NCBI RefSeq assembly: GCF_044597725.1
Contig: NZ_CP139003.1
Span: 2,728,001 to 2,792,000 of the forward strand
Direction: 5' to 3'
From: Bermanella sp044597725
Lineage (GTDB): Bacteria > Pseudomonadota > Gammaproteobacteria > Pseudomonadales > Oceanobacteraceae
Length of the DNA: 64,000 nucleotides
The stretch's first letter is position 1; every line of letters starts with the position of its first letter. This document shows, piece after piece, positions 8,065-15,246 of this stretch. A model generated the notes under the pieces. The model was given only the letters and a program-made list of their open reading frames with translations, was not told the origin of the DNA and did no database searches. The position numbers and the translations under genes were made by a program.

Positions 8065-8692
8065 AAGTGCCGACCAACTCCGGAAGTTCTGCCATCTTTC
8101 GAAAACTCACGACACCTGCAGAATCGCACTCTTCATTAAATCGATTGAAAAAATAGGTTCTCATGCCCGCTTCGGAACCTGCTTTTACACCGACAGGCCC
8201 ATCATCTATAACTATGCAGCGCTCTGGTGAGACGCCCATTTCCTCTGCCGCATGCAGATATATGCCAGGATCAGGTTTCCAGATCCCTACTTCATACGAA
8301 CTGAACAAATTATCGCCAAAGTATTTAGATAGCCCACATAAATCAAGCGCCTGTTTAATTTTATGCATTGGCCCACTCGATACTACGGCTTTAGGACCAT
8401 CCAGAGATTCCAACGCATCAATTACACCCTCGACGGGCTTCAGTTCATTATCAAATAGCCCTGATACTATTTCTCTATAATCTGTGACGAAATTTTCAGG
8501 AAGCTTTATTGCGTTCTCTTTCTCTAAGATTGAAAGCAAACTTGCCAGCTTCCAGCCGCGAAATCTTATAACTAGTTCATCTGCATCAAGCTCGACACCA
8601 TGACGCCTAAACATTAACACTAGTCCGACGTTACAAAGATACTCGCTATCAACCAATGTTCCGTCGTTGTCAAAAAGGAAGCAATTACTCAT
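8063..8692 (-). CDS. HAD-superfamily phosphatase, YieH-like (cassette gene)
   Basis: About 209 residues from the ATG at 8692; a GTG five codons earlier lies in the attC box. HAD motifs: I, FDNDGTLVDSE (nucleophile Asp and general acid Asp); II, VVSSG; III, the Lys in WKPDP; IV, VIDDGPVG. The order and spacing closely follow Escherichia coli YieH, a 6-phosphogluconate phosphatase: RFRGWKLASL, LFDNELKPVEG and the final LPEL match that protein's layout as I remember it. It would act on cytosolic sugar phosphates; the substrate is inferred. It sits beside an RpiB-like cassette, so two adjacent cassettes concern pentose-phosphate intermediates. Confidence 0.82.
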   Translation of the reverse strand: MSNCFLFDNDGTLVDSEYLCNVGLVLMFRRHGVELDADELVIRFRGWKLASLLSILEKENAIKLPENFVTDYREIVSGLFDNELKPVEGVIDALESLDGPKAVVSSGPMHKIKQALDLCGLSKYFGDNLFSSYEVGIWKPDPGIYLHAAEEMGVSPERCIVIDDGPVGVKAGSEAGMRTYFFNRFNEECDSAGVVSFRKMAELPELVGT

Positions 8693-8705
8693 AGCTCTGA
8701 CTTGC

Positions 8706-8788
8706 ACTTAACGTCGCCAACACACGGGCCGAGCGTAGCGAGGTCGCGCCCAAGCTCCGCTGCGGCGAAGTGACTGGTATTGTTGTGA
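8706..8788 (-). other. attC-like site between phosphatase and RpiB cassettes
   Basis: The minus strand begins TCACAAC (R''-like) and ends GGCGACGTTAAGTGC, with a perfect R' consensus GTTAAGT. In between lies a GC-rich imperfect palindrome (CGCCGCAGCGG, CTCGCTACGCTCGG). It starts about 15 bases after the RpiB-like stop codon. The left box is degenerate. Confidence 0.6.
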
Positions 8789-8803
8789 AAGACTCCGATC
8801 TTG

Positions 8804-9232
8804 CTATTCATCAATTTTGTCTATTCGTCTCTGGTGCCTACCGCCTTTAAATTCAGCAGCAAGCCAGGTCTCGACAAGGTTCACTGCCTCCTCCTCAGAC
8901 ATCATGCGCTGACCTATGGCAATCATGTTGCAGTCTCCATGCTCCTTTGAAAGCTGGGCAGTGCTTTTATTCCAGACCACCGCGCACCGAATTCCTACGA
9001 TTCTATTGGCAACTATGGCTTCGTTACCACTACCGCCCAAAATAATGCCTAGTTGACATTGCCCACCAGCAACCGCTCTTGCGGCAGCTCGGATAAACTC
9101 TGGATAATCCACGGGTTCTGTGGAATAAGTACCAAAATCTTCGACCAATATATCTTGGGATCCGAGGTAAGACCTTATTGCCTCTTTGTACTCAAAACCA
9201 GCGTGGTCACTTGCTATCGCAATAGTTACCAT
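8804..9232 (-). CDS. rpiB: RpiB/LacAB-type sugar-phosphate isomerase (cassette gene)
   Basis: About 142 residues from MVTIAIASDHAG; an earlier ATG at 9247 lies inside the attC box, and AAGGA precedes the later one. The N-terminal SDHAGFEYK is the RpiB phosphate/ring-binding motif. The core reads GIILGGSGNEAIVANR with no active-site Cys, and the C-terminus has GRHQRRIDKI. These are features of the actinobacterial RpiB group, where a Glu replaces the catalytic Cys found in E. coli RpiB. Expected reaction: ribose 5-phosphate to ribulose 5-phosphate in the cytosol. LacAB or allose-type specificity is not excluded. Confidence 0.82.
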   Translation of the reverse strand: MVTIAIASDHAGFEYKEAIRSYLGSQDILVEDFGTYSTEPVDYPEFIRAAARAVAGGQCQLGIILGGSGNEAIVANRIVGIRCAVVWNKSTAQLSKEHGDCNMIAIGQRMMSEEEAVNLVETWLAAEFKGGRHQRRIDKIDE

Positions 9233-9707
9233 AACTTCCTTTTTCATAACGACCCGCTAAACGGCAAGCGGCAGCGAGTCTGGTGACGGCGACGCTTTTT
9301 ACGGCCGAGACGAATTTGTGCGGCTTGTTATGTATTTGACCAGATGCCTTTCGATCTATATGCATACCCGAAGATCGGATAAAAAATAGAAACAGAAAAA
9401 CTAGCCCGACAGTAGACAAAACAATTTGCCAAAAGCCGTCGGTAAAGTGTTGCCAAAATTGTATTACATATAGCCCATAAATTAGAACCGAGAGATTTAT
9501 AAAGAAGGTGAAAATTGCTAAAACCCGCGATCCTATTACTACCTTGTAAGCGAAACCATACATTGATATAAAACCTAAAAAGGTTGATATAACCCCAATA
9601 ACGACAACAATGTCCTGGGTAGGATTACCAGTCAAAGATGTAGCTATAGAAATAAGATCCCAACCTCCAAACAATACTGCAATCCAGAATACAAACTTCC
9701 AAAGCAC
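9207..9707 (-). CDS. Unknown cassette membrane protein read through its attC
   Basis: 166 residues, GTG start. Residues 1-112 hold four hydrophobic segments with short polar loops; no family recognised. No stop codon appears before the downstream attC, so the frame continues through the whole recombination site and ends inside the RpiB-like gene. This adds a basic tail of about 43 residues (from about HNKPHKFV onward). The TAA in the R'' box is out of frame here, so either a small indel removed the normal stop or the attC really encodes the tail. Confidence 0.55.
   Translation of the reverse strand: MLWKFVFWIAVLFGGWDLISIATSLTGNPTQDIVVVIGVISTFLGFISMYGFAYKVVIGSRVLAIFTFFINLSVLIYGLYVIQFWQHFTDGFWQIVLSTVGLVFLFLFFIRSSGMHIDRKASGQIHNKPHKFVSAVKSVAVTRLAAACRLAGRYEKGSYGNYCDSK
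9244..9333 (-). other. attC site, best-formed copy
   Basis: The minus strand starts ACATAACAAGCCGC (R'' ACATAAC, L'' GCCGC) and ends TTTAGCGGGTCGTTATGA (L' GCGG, R' GTTATGA), 90 bp apart, with an imperfect palindrome between (GTCTCGGCCG, CGTCGCCGTCACC). This is the classic layout of cassette attC sites. The R' box contains the in-frame ATG just upstream of the RpiB-like start. Confidence 0.8.
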
Positions 9708-9727
9708 GATCTAATTACTCTCTTGTT

Positions 9728-9847
9728 ACACAACACCAAGCTCAACGGCACATATTGCGGAGAGCGTTTTTGTATGAAAATGGAGCCCCGCGACATACAT
9801 AAAAACGAGCGTCGTAATATGTTTCCGCATGCAACTTTTTGTTAGGC
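9728..9847 (-). other. attC-like site, VCR-sized, after the HEPN gene
   Basis: The minus strand begins GCCTAACAAAAAGTTGC, with a consensus R'' box (9841-9847) that supplies the TAA stop of the HEPN gene. It ends GAGCTTGGTGTTGTGT, with a degenerate R' box. Long complementary arms lie inside (GTTTTTATGTATG against CATACAAAAAC; ACATATT against AATATGT). The length of about 120 bp equals that of Vibrio-type sites. Confidence 0.65.
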
Positions 9848-10462
9848 TGCATTCTGAAGGTAGCTCTTATTGGACAAAAATCGATCAATCTCTTGCATAA
9901 TAAGATCAGTGGCTTCAGTTACCGATGATATATATTTCTCAATACTGTCTGTATGTGGAAGGATTGAGTTTTCACCATGCGCAATTCTATTTCGAAAGTT
10001 TACGATTCTATCTATATCACTAGTTACATCTTTGAACTTCTCAAAGTCAAACCCAAACATATTACATAATTCTTTGAGGACTTTGCTGTTTAAGTTTGAT
10101 TTCGTATCAATACTTTTATCGAACTTAATAGCGCGATCAAACAGAACTATAAATTTATCTGTAAAATTAACTTTCTGATCAAAAGACTGCTTACCACTCA
10201 AGGAGTTGTAACTCTTACCAAGACCAATAACTATTAATTTGGTATCTACATCACTAGGGTTTAATTGCAGCTTATTAAGATGATTAATCAGCACCCTTAG
10301 GGAGCTAACAACATACCCCTCCCAGTGCGCATATATCATGGGGATACACATCCTATCCCATAATTTTTGGTCTACCTTATGCGGATTAATCTTGAATTTT
10401 GCAAGCTCGCCATCTCTCCAATTATTGTCTTCTTGTATTTCAAAAATCACCTCATGTGGCAT
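9842..10462 (-). CDS. HEPN-domain predicted RNase, MAE_28990/MAE_18760-like
   Basis: About 206 residues from the ATG at 10462, which overlaps the DUF262 stop by 11 bases and has GGAG upstream. An in-frame ATG at 10549 would give a 98-bp overlap and has no ribosome site. The N-terminal EDNNWRDGEL and the C-terminal RIVNFRNRIAHGE are typical of MAE_28990-type HEPN proteins; the Rx4H motif of HEPN RNases is RNRIAH (about residues 157-162). HEPN surveys place this group with DUF262/ParB-like partners in toxin or defence contexts. Here it is the second gene of a single cassette, translationally coupled to DUF262. RNase activity is inferred. Confidence 0.75.
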   Translation of the reverse strand: MPHEVIFEIQEDNNWRDGELAKFKINPHKVDQKLWDRMCIPMIYAHWEGYVVSSLRVLINHLNKLQLNPSDVDTKLIVIGLGKSYNSLSGKQSFDQKVNFTDKFIVLFDRAIKFDKSIDTKSNLNSKVLKELCNMFGFDFEKFKDVTSDIDRIVNFRNRIAHGENSILPHTDSIEKYISSVTEATDLIMQEIDRFLSNKSYLQNAA

Positions 10463-11504
10463 CTGAAAATATCTCCAAAGCCCTATCCATTCGCTTTCTA
10501 ATTCTTCCAGTTGAAAAAGTGCTTGTTCCAATACTATTATATTGCTCATCTACTAACAACTTATCAATTTTTTCTTTTATCTTAACTTCACTACCGTCGA
10601 TTTGTGGAAATGATTTTGGTAACGCATAGGATAAAGAATCAAATATATGTAGGGCAAAGTTCCCTTTAGGTCTGAAAACTTCTTTTCCGTAATTAGCGAC
10701 CAAAAAATCTATCAAGTTTGAAATCTCAAGTTTTTCTTTTTCGAGATTAAACGGAACTTCATCGCTAGACACTGATTTCATATATTCACTGAGGAACTGA
10801 GGAATTGTAGTTTTAAAGTCATTATCAAGATTTTTGAAGGCAAAATATCTAAGCACCAACTCCTCCAAGAACATTTGCTCTTTTTTCGAAGCGCTTGGAC
10901 TAATCAGCTCGATAAACTCCGGTTTTTTGGCAACATCTCTAAGAACCTTATTCAAATCCACAGGGTAGCTTCTAAAAATGCAGTTTCTAATCTCTTGATC
11001 GGATAGCGGACTAGCTCCAGTATTCAGTCTATTGAATAACTCGTAACGTATATCTTCCGTGCTATCCCACTTAACGATCTCAATTCTACATACCGAACGT
11101 TTTATAGTGGTTTTTAGTTTTATTGGCAGCTCATCAATGGTTAGGCCTTCCAACTCATTCACCAACTCACCCGGTGTTAGGGTCGTATTATTTTTTTCAG
11201 GTAGATTTTTCAGTATGCCAAAAAAAGCAAATATTGTTGATATTCGCTGAAGTCCATCAACAACCTCCCACTTTCCTTCATCATCTTCTGCGACGAATAT
11301 TGGTGGAATTGGGATTCCCAATAGAACAGACTCAATAAACCTTGTTTGCTGAAAGAGTGACCATCTAAATACACGTTGATATTCGGGAGAAATGAATAGA
11401 TCACCATCTTCATACATATTCATTAATTCACCAAACGACATATCTAGTCGATCAGTTTTTAACGAGTTTCGTTTTGTAGCGATTACTGATTCTACGTCAG
11501 CCAT
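10452..11504 (-). CDS. DUF262 (ParB/sulfiredoxin-fold) protein
   Basis: 350 residues. The N-terminal DUF262 domain has PEYQRVFRWS (40-49), the conserved GIPIPPIF, and VVDGLQR (81-87) in place of the usual DGQQR. DUF262 is a ParB/Srx-fold NTP-binding or nuclease domain found in GmrSD, BrxU and SspE defence proteins. There is no C-terminal HNH (DUF1524) domain; the remaining roughly 200 residues are helical. It is the first gene of the cassette and overlaps the HEPN gene, so the two products probably work as a pair: a regulatory or antitoxin-like DUF262 with a HEPN effector, or a two-part nuclease. Confidence 0.82.
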   Translation of the reverse strand: MADVESVIATKRNSLKTDRLDMSFGELMNMYEDGDLFISPEYQRVFRWSLFQQTRFIESVLLGIPIPPIFVAEDDEGKWEVVDGLQRISTIFAFFGILKNLPEKNNTTLTPGELVNELEGLTIDELPIKLKTTIKRSVCRIEIVKWDSTEDIRYELFNRLNTGASPLSDQEIRNCIFRSYPVDLNKVLRDVAKKPEFIELISPSASKKEQMFLEELVLRYFAFKNLDNDFKTTIPQFLSEYMKSVSSDEVPFNLEKEKLEISNLIDFLVANYGKEVFRPKGNFALHIFDSLSYALPKSFPQIDGSEVKIKEKIDKLLVDEQYNSIGTSTFSTGRIRKRMDRALEIFSDAT

Positions 11505-11551
11505 CTTTATATCCTTCTAATATCTACTTTTTACGCACTGGTCATTTAGCA

Positions 11552-11621
11552 GTCTAACACCTAGCTCACAGGAGAATTGTGAGTACCGCGAATAATTTTC
11601 CTGTGAAGCTATTTTATAGGC
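11552..11621 (-). other. attC-like site upstream of the DUF262 cassette
   Basis: The minus strand ends GCTAGGTGTTAGAC, with a perfect R' consensus GTTAGAC (11552-11558). An inverted pair CTTCACAGGA / TCCTGTGAGC flanks a short GGTACTCAC centre. The left box near GGCCTATA is degenerate. The stop codon of the 11609 gene falls inside the site, as in other cassettes. Confidence 0.6.
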
Positions 11622-12220
11622 CTTGGTATTGGCCGCCAATCAATATCTCTCGGGTACGCTTTGAAATTATAATCAATGCCATACGAATGCTGTCTCCCAG
11701 CTAGACTACATTCTCCGAAAAAGGAATATTCTCCGTTGTATCGCTCAGGTCGTGACGAAATCACAATCTTTCCGTTGCAATCAGGATAAATACAATTATT
11801 GCGATGGGTGAAAATTATGTAGCCAGTATCAGTTCGACTAAAAAGCCTATCTGAGTATAACTGCCTACATTCATTTTCCTTTGGTTGTTTAGATGACAGT
11901 ATTTTAAAATTGTCATAGTAACCGATAACGACCACAAAGAAGATCACAAAAAATGCGACTAGGTACACCCAAAATGGAAGCCTAAGAGCAGGGTCAATTT
12001 GCATAAAATCGGCTACAAGGCTTAGACTGGGCAGTAGACAAGCGATGACAAAACCAACAATAAACTTTCCCTGATCTTCCTGAGATATCTCCTTGTATAT
12101 ATGTATAGTATCTTCATCCGCCAAGCTAGTGTACCTGCTGGATTGATCGATATTAACGACACCTGATTCGTTATTTATCACCGTCTGATTTTCGCCAACA
12201 TTTTTTTGCTTGATTTTCAT
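11609..12220 (-). CDS. Two-helix membrane protein of unknown function (cassette gene)
   Basis: 203 residues. A polar N-terminus containing GENQTVINNESGVVNID is followed by two membrane helices (about 53-72 and 81-103) and a cytoplasmic or periplasmic domain of about 95 residues with three Cys (CIYPDCNG, GECSLAG) that could bind metal. No family recognised. Asn/Gly-rich N-termini of this kind occur in several membrane proteins of variable genome islands, so a defence or surface role is possible but not shown. It is the first cassette of the visible array. Confidence 0.6.
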   Translation of the reverse strand: MKIKQKNVGENQTVINNESGVVNIDQSSRYTSLADEDTIHIYKEISQEDQGKFIVGFVIACLLPSLSLVADFMQIDPALRLPFWVYLVAFFVIFFVVVIGYYDNFKILSSKQPKENECRQLYSDRLFSRTDTGYIIFTHRNNCIYPDCNGKIVISSRPERYNGEYSFFGECSLAGRQHSYGIDYNFKAYPRDIDWRPIPRPIK

Positions 12221-12544
12221 AGCATGATCCTAGAGGCCGAACAGCGTGTTATACGGCCTAGATACTCTCAAAAACTATATGCGGCTTGCAAGAAGGAACA
12301 AACTTCCCTTTCATCTCAATAACTTACCGCTGTATCGATTAGCCGAGTGACTTTTATCCACAACCATACCATGGCAATCCGATTTTGGAAACGCAGTTTC
12401 GCACAACCCATCCACAGGGCCGCATAACTTTATGGTTTTGCGTATAGGTACTTGAAAGCCGCGTATTGCCTAGCTTTCAGCGACTTTATGAAGTCCCAAC
12501 CGTTTCTAACATCGGCGAGCCTTCAAAAGTTTGTTGTTGAAGTG
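12221..12544. other. Non-coding stretch at the right edge of the cassette array
   Basis: I see no gene, no integron integrase and no convincing attI. The only structure near the array is GGCCG/CGGCC flanking GTGTTATA around 12236-12259, which has attC-like GTTATAC and GTTCGGC words but not the full architecture. The rest is unstructured by eye. Confidence 0.5.
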
Positions 12545-12587
12545 TTTATTTATCCCTAGCAAAAATATCAGACTAGGGATAAATAAA
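12545..12587 (-). terminator. Perfect 15-bp stem-loop after the lipoprotein gene
   Basis: TTTATTTATCCCTAG (12545-12559) and its exact complement at 12573-12587, with a 13-base loop. It lies 15 bases beyond the lipoprotein stop codon. The stem is AT-rich and no long U run follows, so it may stabilise the mRNA end rather than terminate strongly. Confidence 0.5.
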
Positions 12588-12601
12588 GTGTTTTTAGAAA
12601 A

Positions 12602-13654
12602 CTACTGTGTAGGAGCAGCACCGCCTGTCTTGAATTGCCACCATGTTTTGTAATCGTCTTGGTCACCACTCTCTCCATCATTAAAGACGTGAATAGTGTA
12701 CTGATAATTAGCTTTAAGTGATTTTGATGCTGACAAAGTGACCGTTAACGTATTTTCTTCGTCGTTTACATTAAAGGTAACTTCTTGACTATTGATTGTT
12801 TGGTAAACATCCATATCATAAAGAGAAGACAAATCGTCTGCACTGATGCTTTCACACCTAAAACCCGGCCAATCTATTCGACAATTATCATAACCAGAAC
12901 TTGGTAATCCATGGAACTCAACTAACAGTGAACCCGTATCATCATAATCGTCAGTCATATCTAGCAATATGGTATCTAAAGATGTAGAGACGCCTGTTTG
13001 CGCATGACGCGGTGTTAGACCCTCCACATATTCATTGAAAGCTGCACGAGGTACGCATTCATTGCCACAATCAGCCAACAAGCCTTCTACTTCTGATAAC
13101 GTTTCAGTAATATGCTCCTCCGCGGCGGATACTGACACCAAACTGGCTGAACCTGCAACCCCCTCCGACCCAATATAATTTGCCACATCACTATCAAAAT
13201 CCACACTTGAAAAATCAATTCCATTTGCAAACGTAGTACTATTAGCTTCGCTAATAGCGGCTGCACTAAGTTGAATACCGTTATCAGAATCTGCATCAGA
13301 ATCTAATGTCAAAAGTAGACGGGCAAGATTAATGGTCCTTGTATCAGTTGCATCCTCATCACCAAATAGATCACTGACGTGAATTGCCTTAGCAGTCGAT
13401 GCTGAACCCAATACAATAGAACCTAAACTGAAGGTAACGGTTTCTCCACTTTCATAATCAAATCGACCAAAAGCATCGGTTGTCCCTGAATATGAAGGTG
13501 AACTATAGGATAACCCCTGAACAGGGCTGTCAATAAAAAACCCAACGCCCTCTTCTTCAATACTTTCTTCAGGGGCATCGTCGTCATCGGACTCCAAACA
13601 AGCCGAAAGAGTCACTATCAACCCCAACAGGATTAGTTTCTTTAAAATCTGCAC
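12602..13654 (-). CDS. Surface or periplasmic lipoprotein of unknown function
   Basis: 350 residues from a GTG at 13654, chosen because AAAGGAG sits six bases upstream; longer in-frame starts lack a ribosome site. The lipobox LSAC at the end of a hydrophobic signal is followed by an Asp/Glu-rich linker. Next comes a domain of a type common in gammaproteobacterial lipoproteins (FFIDSPVQGLSY ... TDAFGRFDYESGETVTF ... GSIVLGS), probably a transthyretin/Ig-like beta domain, and then an uncharacterised C-terminal beta-rich half. No Asp at +2, so outer-membrane sorting is likely. Binding partner unknown. Confidence 0.75.
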   Translation of the reverse strand: MQILKKLILLGLIVTLSACLESDDDDAPEESIEEEGVGFFIDSPVQGLSYSSPSYSGTTDAFGRFDYESGETVTFSLGSIVLGSASTAKAIHVSDLFGDEDATDTRTINLARLLLTLDSDADSDNGIQLSAAAISEANSTTFANGIDFSSVDFDSDVANYIGSEGVAGSASLVSVSAAEEHITETLSEVEGLLADCGNECVPRAAFNEYVEGLTPRHAQTGVSTSLDTILLDMTDDYDDTGSLLVEFHGLPSSGYDNCRIDWPGFRCESISADDLSSLYDMDVYQTINSQEVTFNVNDEENTLTVTLSASKSLKANYQYTIHVFNDGESGDQDDYKTWWQFKTGGAAPTQ

Positions 13655-14010
13655 AGGGATTTCTCCTTTCATGTTTACGCAAGGGAAAGCTAGTATCACA
13701 ATCAAAAATCATTTAATCAAAGTATTCACGCATTTGCGGAAACCATGAAGCAAAACCTGATTAATGAAAGTTTTTATGTTTTAAGATAATAGTAAGCTTT
13801 ACCAATAACACAAGATAAAGCGTGACTAGAAAGATACAGCATTGCTCGCTAACAGAGCGTTGACTAAGAACTCTTTCATTATTGTTGGAATTGTTATGCG
13901 ATGAGAGAAACCAACTGTTGTAGAGCTACTATCGATATACCTCTTACAAATAACATTTGCTATACTGGGCTTCCTTTATATTCATCTCATTGACTTGGCC
14001 ACTATTTACC
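13655..14010. other. Divergent intergenic region, no gene seen
   Basis: 356 bases between the lipoprotein start and the DUF2956 start on the other strand. It must contain promoters for both. No RNA gene, strong hairpin or repeat stands out. Confidence 0.4.
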
Positions 14011-14352
14011 ATGGCAAAATATTCTAAAAAACAACAATCCGATAAAACTCTGCAAGAAGCCAATGACATTGCCAAGGGCATTAAAAAGCCGGGGCAAACT
14101 AAAGAACAGACCAAGTTGGTATCTCAAGGTATTGCTAAGGGTATTGAGCTATACAAGAAGCAGGAAAAGGCTAAAGCCAGAGAGCAAGATAAGGCACTTA
14201 AAAAGGCGGCTAAGGCTAAACAGCAAGAAACCTCTGAAGAAGTAGAGACTGATGTTAACGCTTCTAATAAGCCGAGCATATTGCCGTGGGTATTATTGGG
14301 GTTGTCTTGGTTGGGGTTTGCGGCCTATTTCTTTTTGGTAGTCGCTCGTTAG
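14011..14352 (+). CDS. DUF2956 family protein
   Basis: 113 residues from MAKYSKKQQS; upstream in-frame starts add residues unlike the family. The N-terminal two thirds are a highly charged Lys/Glu helix with the DUF2956 core IAKGIKKPGQTKEQTKLV and KGIELYKKQEKAKARE. The C-terminus is a single membrane helix (ILPWVLLGLSWLGFAAYFF). It is thus a tail-anchored membrane protein with a cytoplasmic coiled coil. The family is widespread in marine gammaproteobacteria and has no known function. Confidence 0.85.
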   Translation: MAKYSKKQQSDKTLQEANDIAKGIKKPGQTKEQTKLVSQGIAKGIELYKKQEKAKAREQDKALKKAAKAKQQETSEEVETDVNASNKPSILPWVLLGLSWLGFAAYFFLVVAR

Positions 14353-14370
14353 TCTCATTGCGGGTGTCGC

Positions 14371-14405
14371 AAAAAAAACGGCCCAATATAGATTGGGCCG
14401 TTTTA
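14371..14405. terminator. Bidirectional Rho-independent terminator
   Basis: A10-bp perfect stem ACGGCCCAAT / ATTGGGCCGT with a four-base loop, flanked by eight A on one side and four T on the other. It serves both the DUF2956 gene and the convergent DJ-1/PfpI gene. Confidence 0.92.
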
Positions 14406-14408
14406 GTG

Positions 14409-15095
14409 TTACGCGGCTTGTTTTTGCTTTAGTGCTTCAACCAAGGCTTTACCCACTGCACTTGCACTAGATGGGTTTTGACCGGTAATGACGCGTTGGT
14501 CTTCAACCACATACTCGCCCCATGGTTGGGTTTTGCTGTAGTTTTTTGCGGCGCGGGCCAAAGACTCTTCTAACAAGAATGGAATGTTCTTGATGGTGCC
14601 AAAGTCTACTTCTTCTTCACGGGTGAAGCCCGTTACTGCCACTTTCGATAGTAGCGATTCGCCATTGCTTAATTTAATAGGTAATAAGCCAGCAGGACCA
14701 TGACACACAGCAGATAGCACGCCGCCATCTTCGTAATGTTTCGCCGAAAGCTTGGCAACTTCTTCGTTGTCCGCTAAGTCAGATAGCAACCCAAAACCAC
14801 CTGGGTAGAAGATTCCTTCGTAGTCATCCACATTAATTTGGCTAACCGGAATGGTGTTGTTGATGCGGTTCTGGAAGGTATCATCTTCTAAAATGGTGCT
14901 GTTAATGTCGTCACCTTCCATGTCGGTTCCGTACATTGGGGCTTTGCCGCCATTGATGGATACCAAGTCATAGTCGTATCCCGCGTGTAACAGCTCGTGC
15001 AATGCGTGGGTTAACTCAGGGGCAAAGGTACCGTTTGCTTCGTCCGTGTCACCCAGTGTGCCGTGGTTGGTAACAAAAATTAGTATCTTACTCAT
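14409..15095 (-). CDS. DJ-1/PfpI superfamily protein (Hsp31-like)
   Basis: 228 residues, cytosolic. The nucleophile elbow AVCHGPAGLL places the catalytic Cys as in class I glutamine amidotransferase-like and Hsp31/glyoxalase III proteins, and GIFYPGGFGLLSDLAD supplies the upstream conserved loop. Family members detoxify methylglyoxal or act as chaperones under stress; which applies here is inferred. A LysR regulator is transcribed divergently, with a 9-bp inverted repeat between, suggesting inducible control. Confidence 0.87.
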   Translation of the reverse strand: MSKILIFVTNHGTLGDTDEANGTFAPELTHALHELLHAGYDYDLVSINGGKAPMYGTDMEGDDINSTILEDDTFQNRINNTIPVSQINVDDYEGIFYPGGFGLLSDLADNEEVAKLSAKHYEDGGVLSAVCHGPAGLLPIKLSNGESLLSKVAVTGFTREEEVDFGTIKNIPFLLEESLARAAKNYSKTQPWGEYVVEDQRVITGQNPSSASAVGKALVEALKQKQAA

Positions 15096-15179
15096 AGGTT
15101 TGTTCTCCGTTTTTAGATGTATTCAGCCGTTTGTTGGGCGGCTTCAAAGTGTGGATACAGCTTAATTACATACAAGAAA

Positions 15180-15204
15180 TTTGATAATCCCTAAAATTAT
15201 CAAA
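15180..15204. promoter_or_regulatory. Candidate LysR operator between DJ-1 gene and LysR gene
   Basis: A perfect 9-bp inverted repeat, TTTGATAAT (15180-15188) and ATTATCAAA (15196-15204), with a 7-base centre. It contains the T-N11-A pattern of LysR boxes and lies about 42 bases upstream of the LysR start and 85 upstream of the DJ-1 start. Confidence 0.55.
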
Positions 15205-15246
15205 TCACTATTGCTATACTGCAATAATGGCAATAAGGTGATGATC

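Larger units (their letters stand above)
7110..12240 (-). mobile_element. Integron gene-cassette array without integrase (CALIN)
   Basis: Six transcription units, all minus strand and of unrelated function, are separated by attC-like sites. Each unit has one site directly 3' of its stop codon: 7110-7153 (half site), 8024-8064, 8706-8788, 9244-9333, 9728-9847, 11552-11621. Several stop codons overlap the R'' box, a hallmark of cassettes. The integrase would be expected to the right of 12.2 kb, but that stretch is non-coding and is followed by a core-like lipoprotein gene. The array is therefore a CALIN, or an array detached from its platform. The limits are my estimate. Confidence 0.75.

Noticed and set aside
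9728..9847. Small RNA or CRISPR-like structure in the gap before the HEPN stop
   Set aside because: The inverted arms and terminal GCCTAAC/GTTGTGT boxes fit an attC site better; there are no regular repeats with spacers.
10463..10549. Upstream start for the HEPN gene giving a 98-bp overlap with DUF262
   Set aside because: No ribosome site, and the residues it adds precede the usual start of the HEPN family; the ATG at 10462 fits better.
12236..12259. Possible attI or extra attC at the array's right end (GGCCG...GTTATAC...CGGCC)
   Set aside because: Only 24 bp; boxes too close, no matching L sites, and no integrase beside it.
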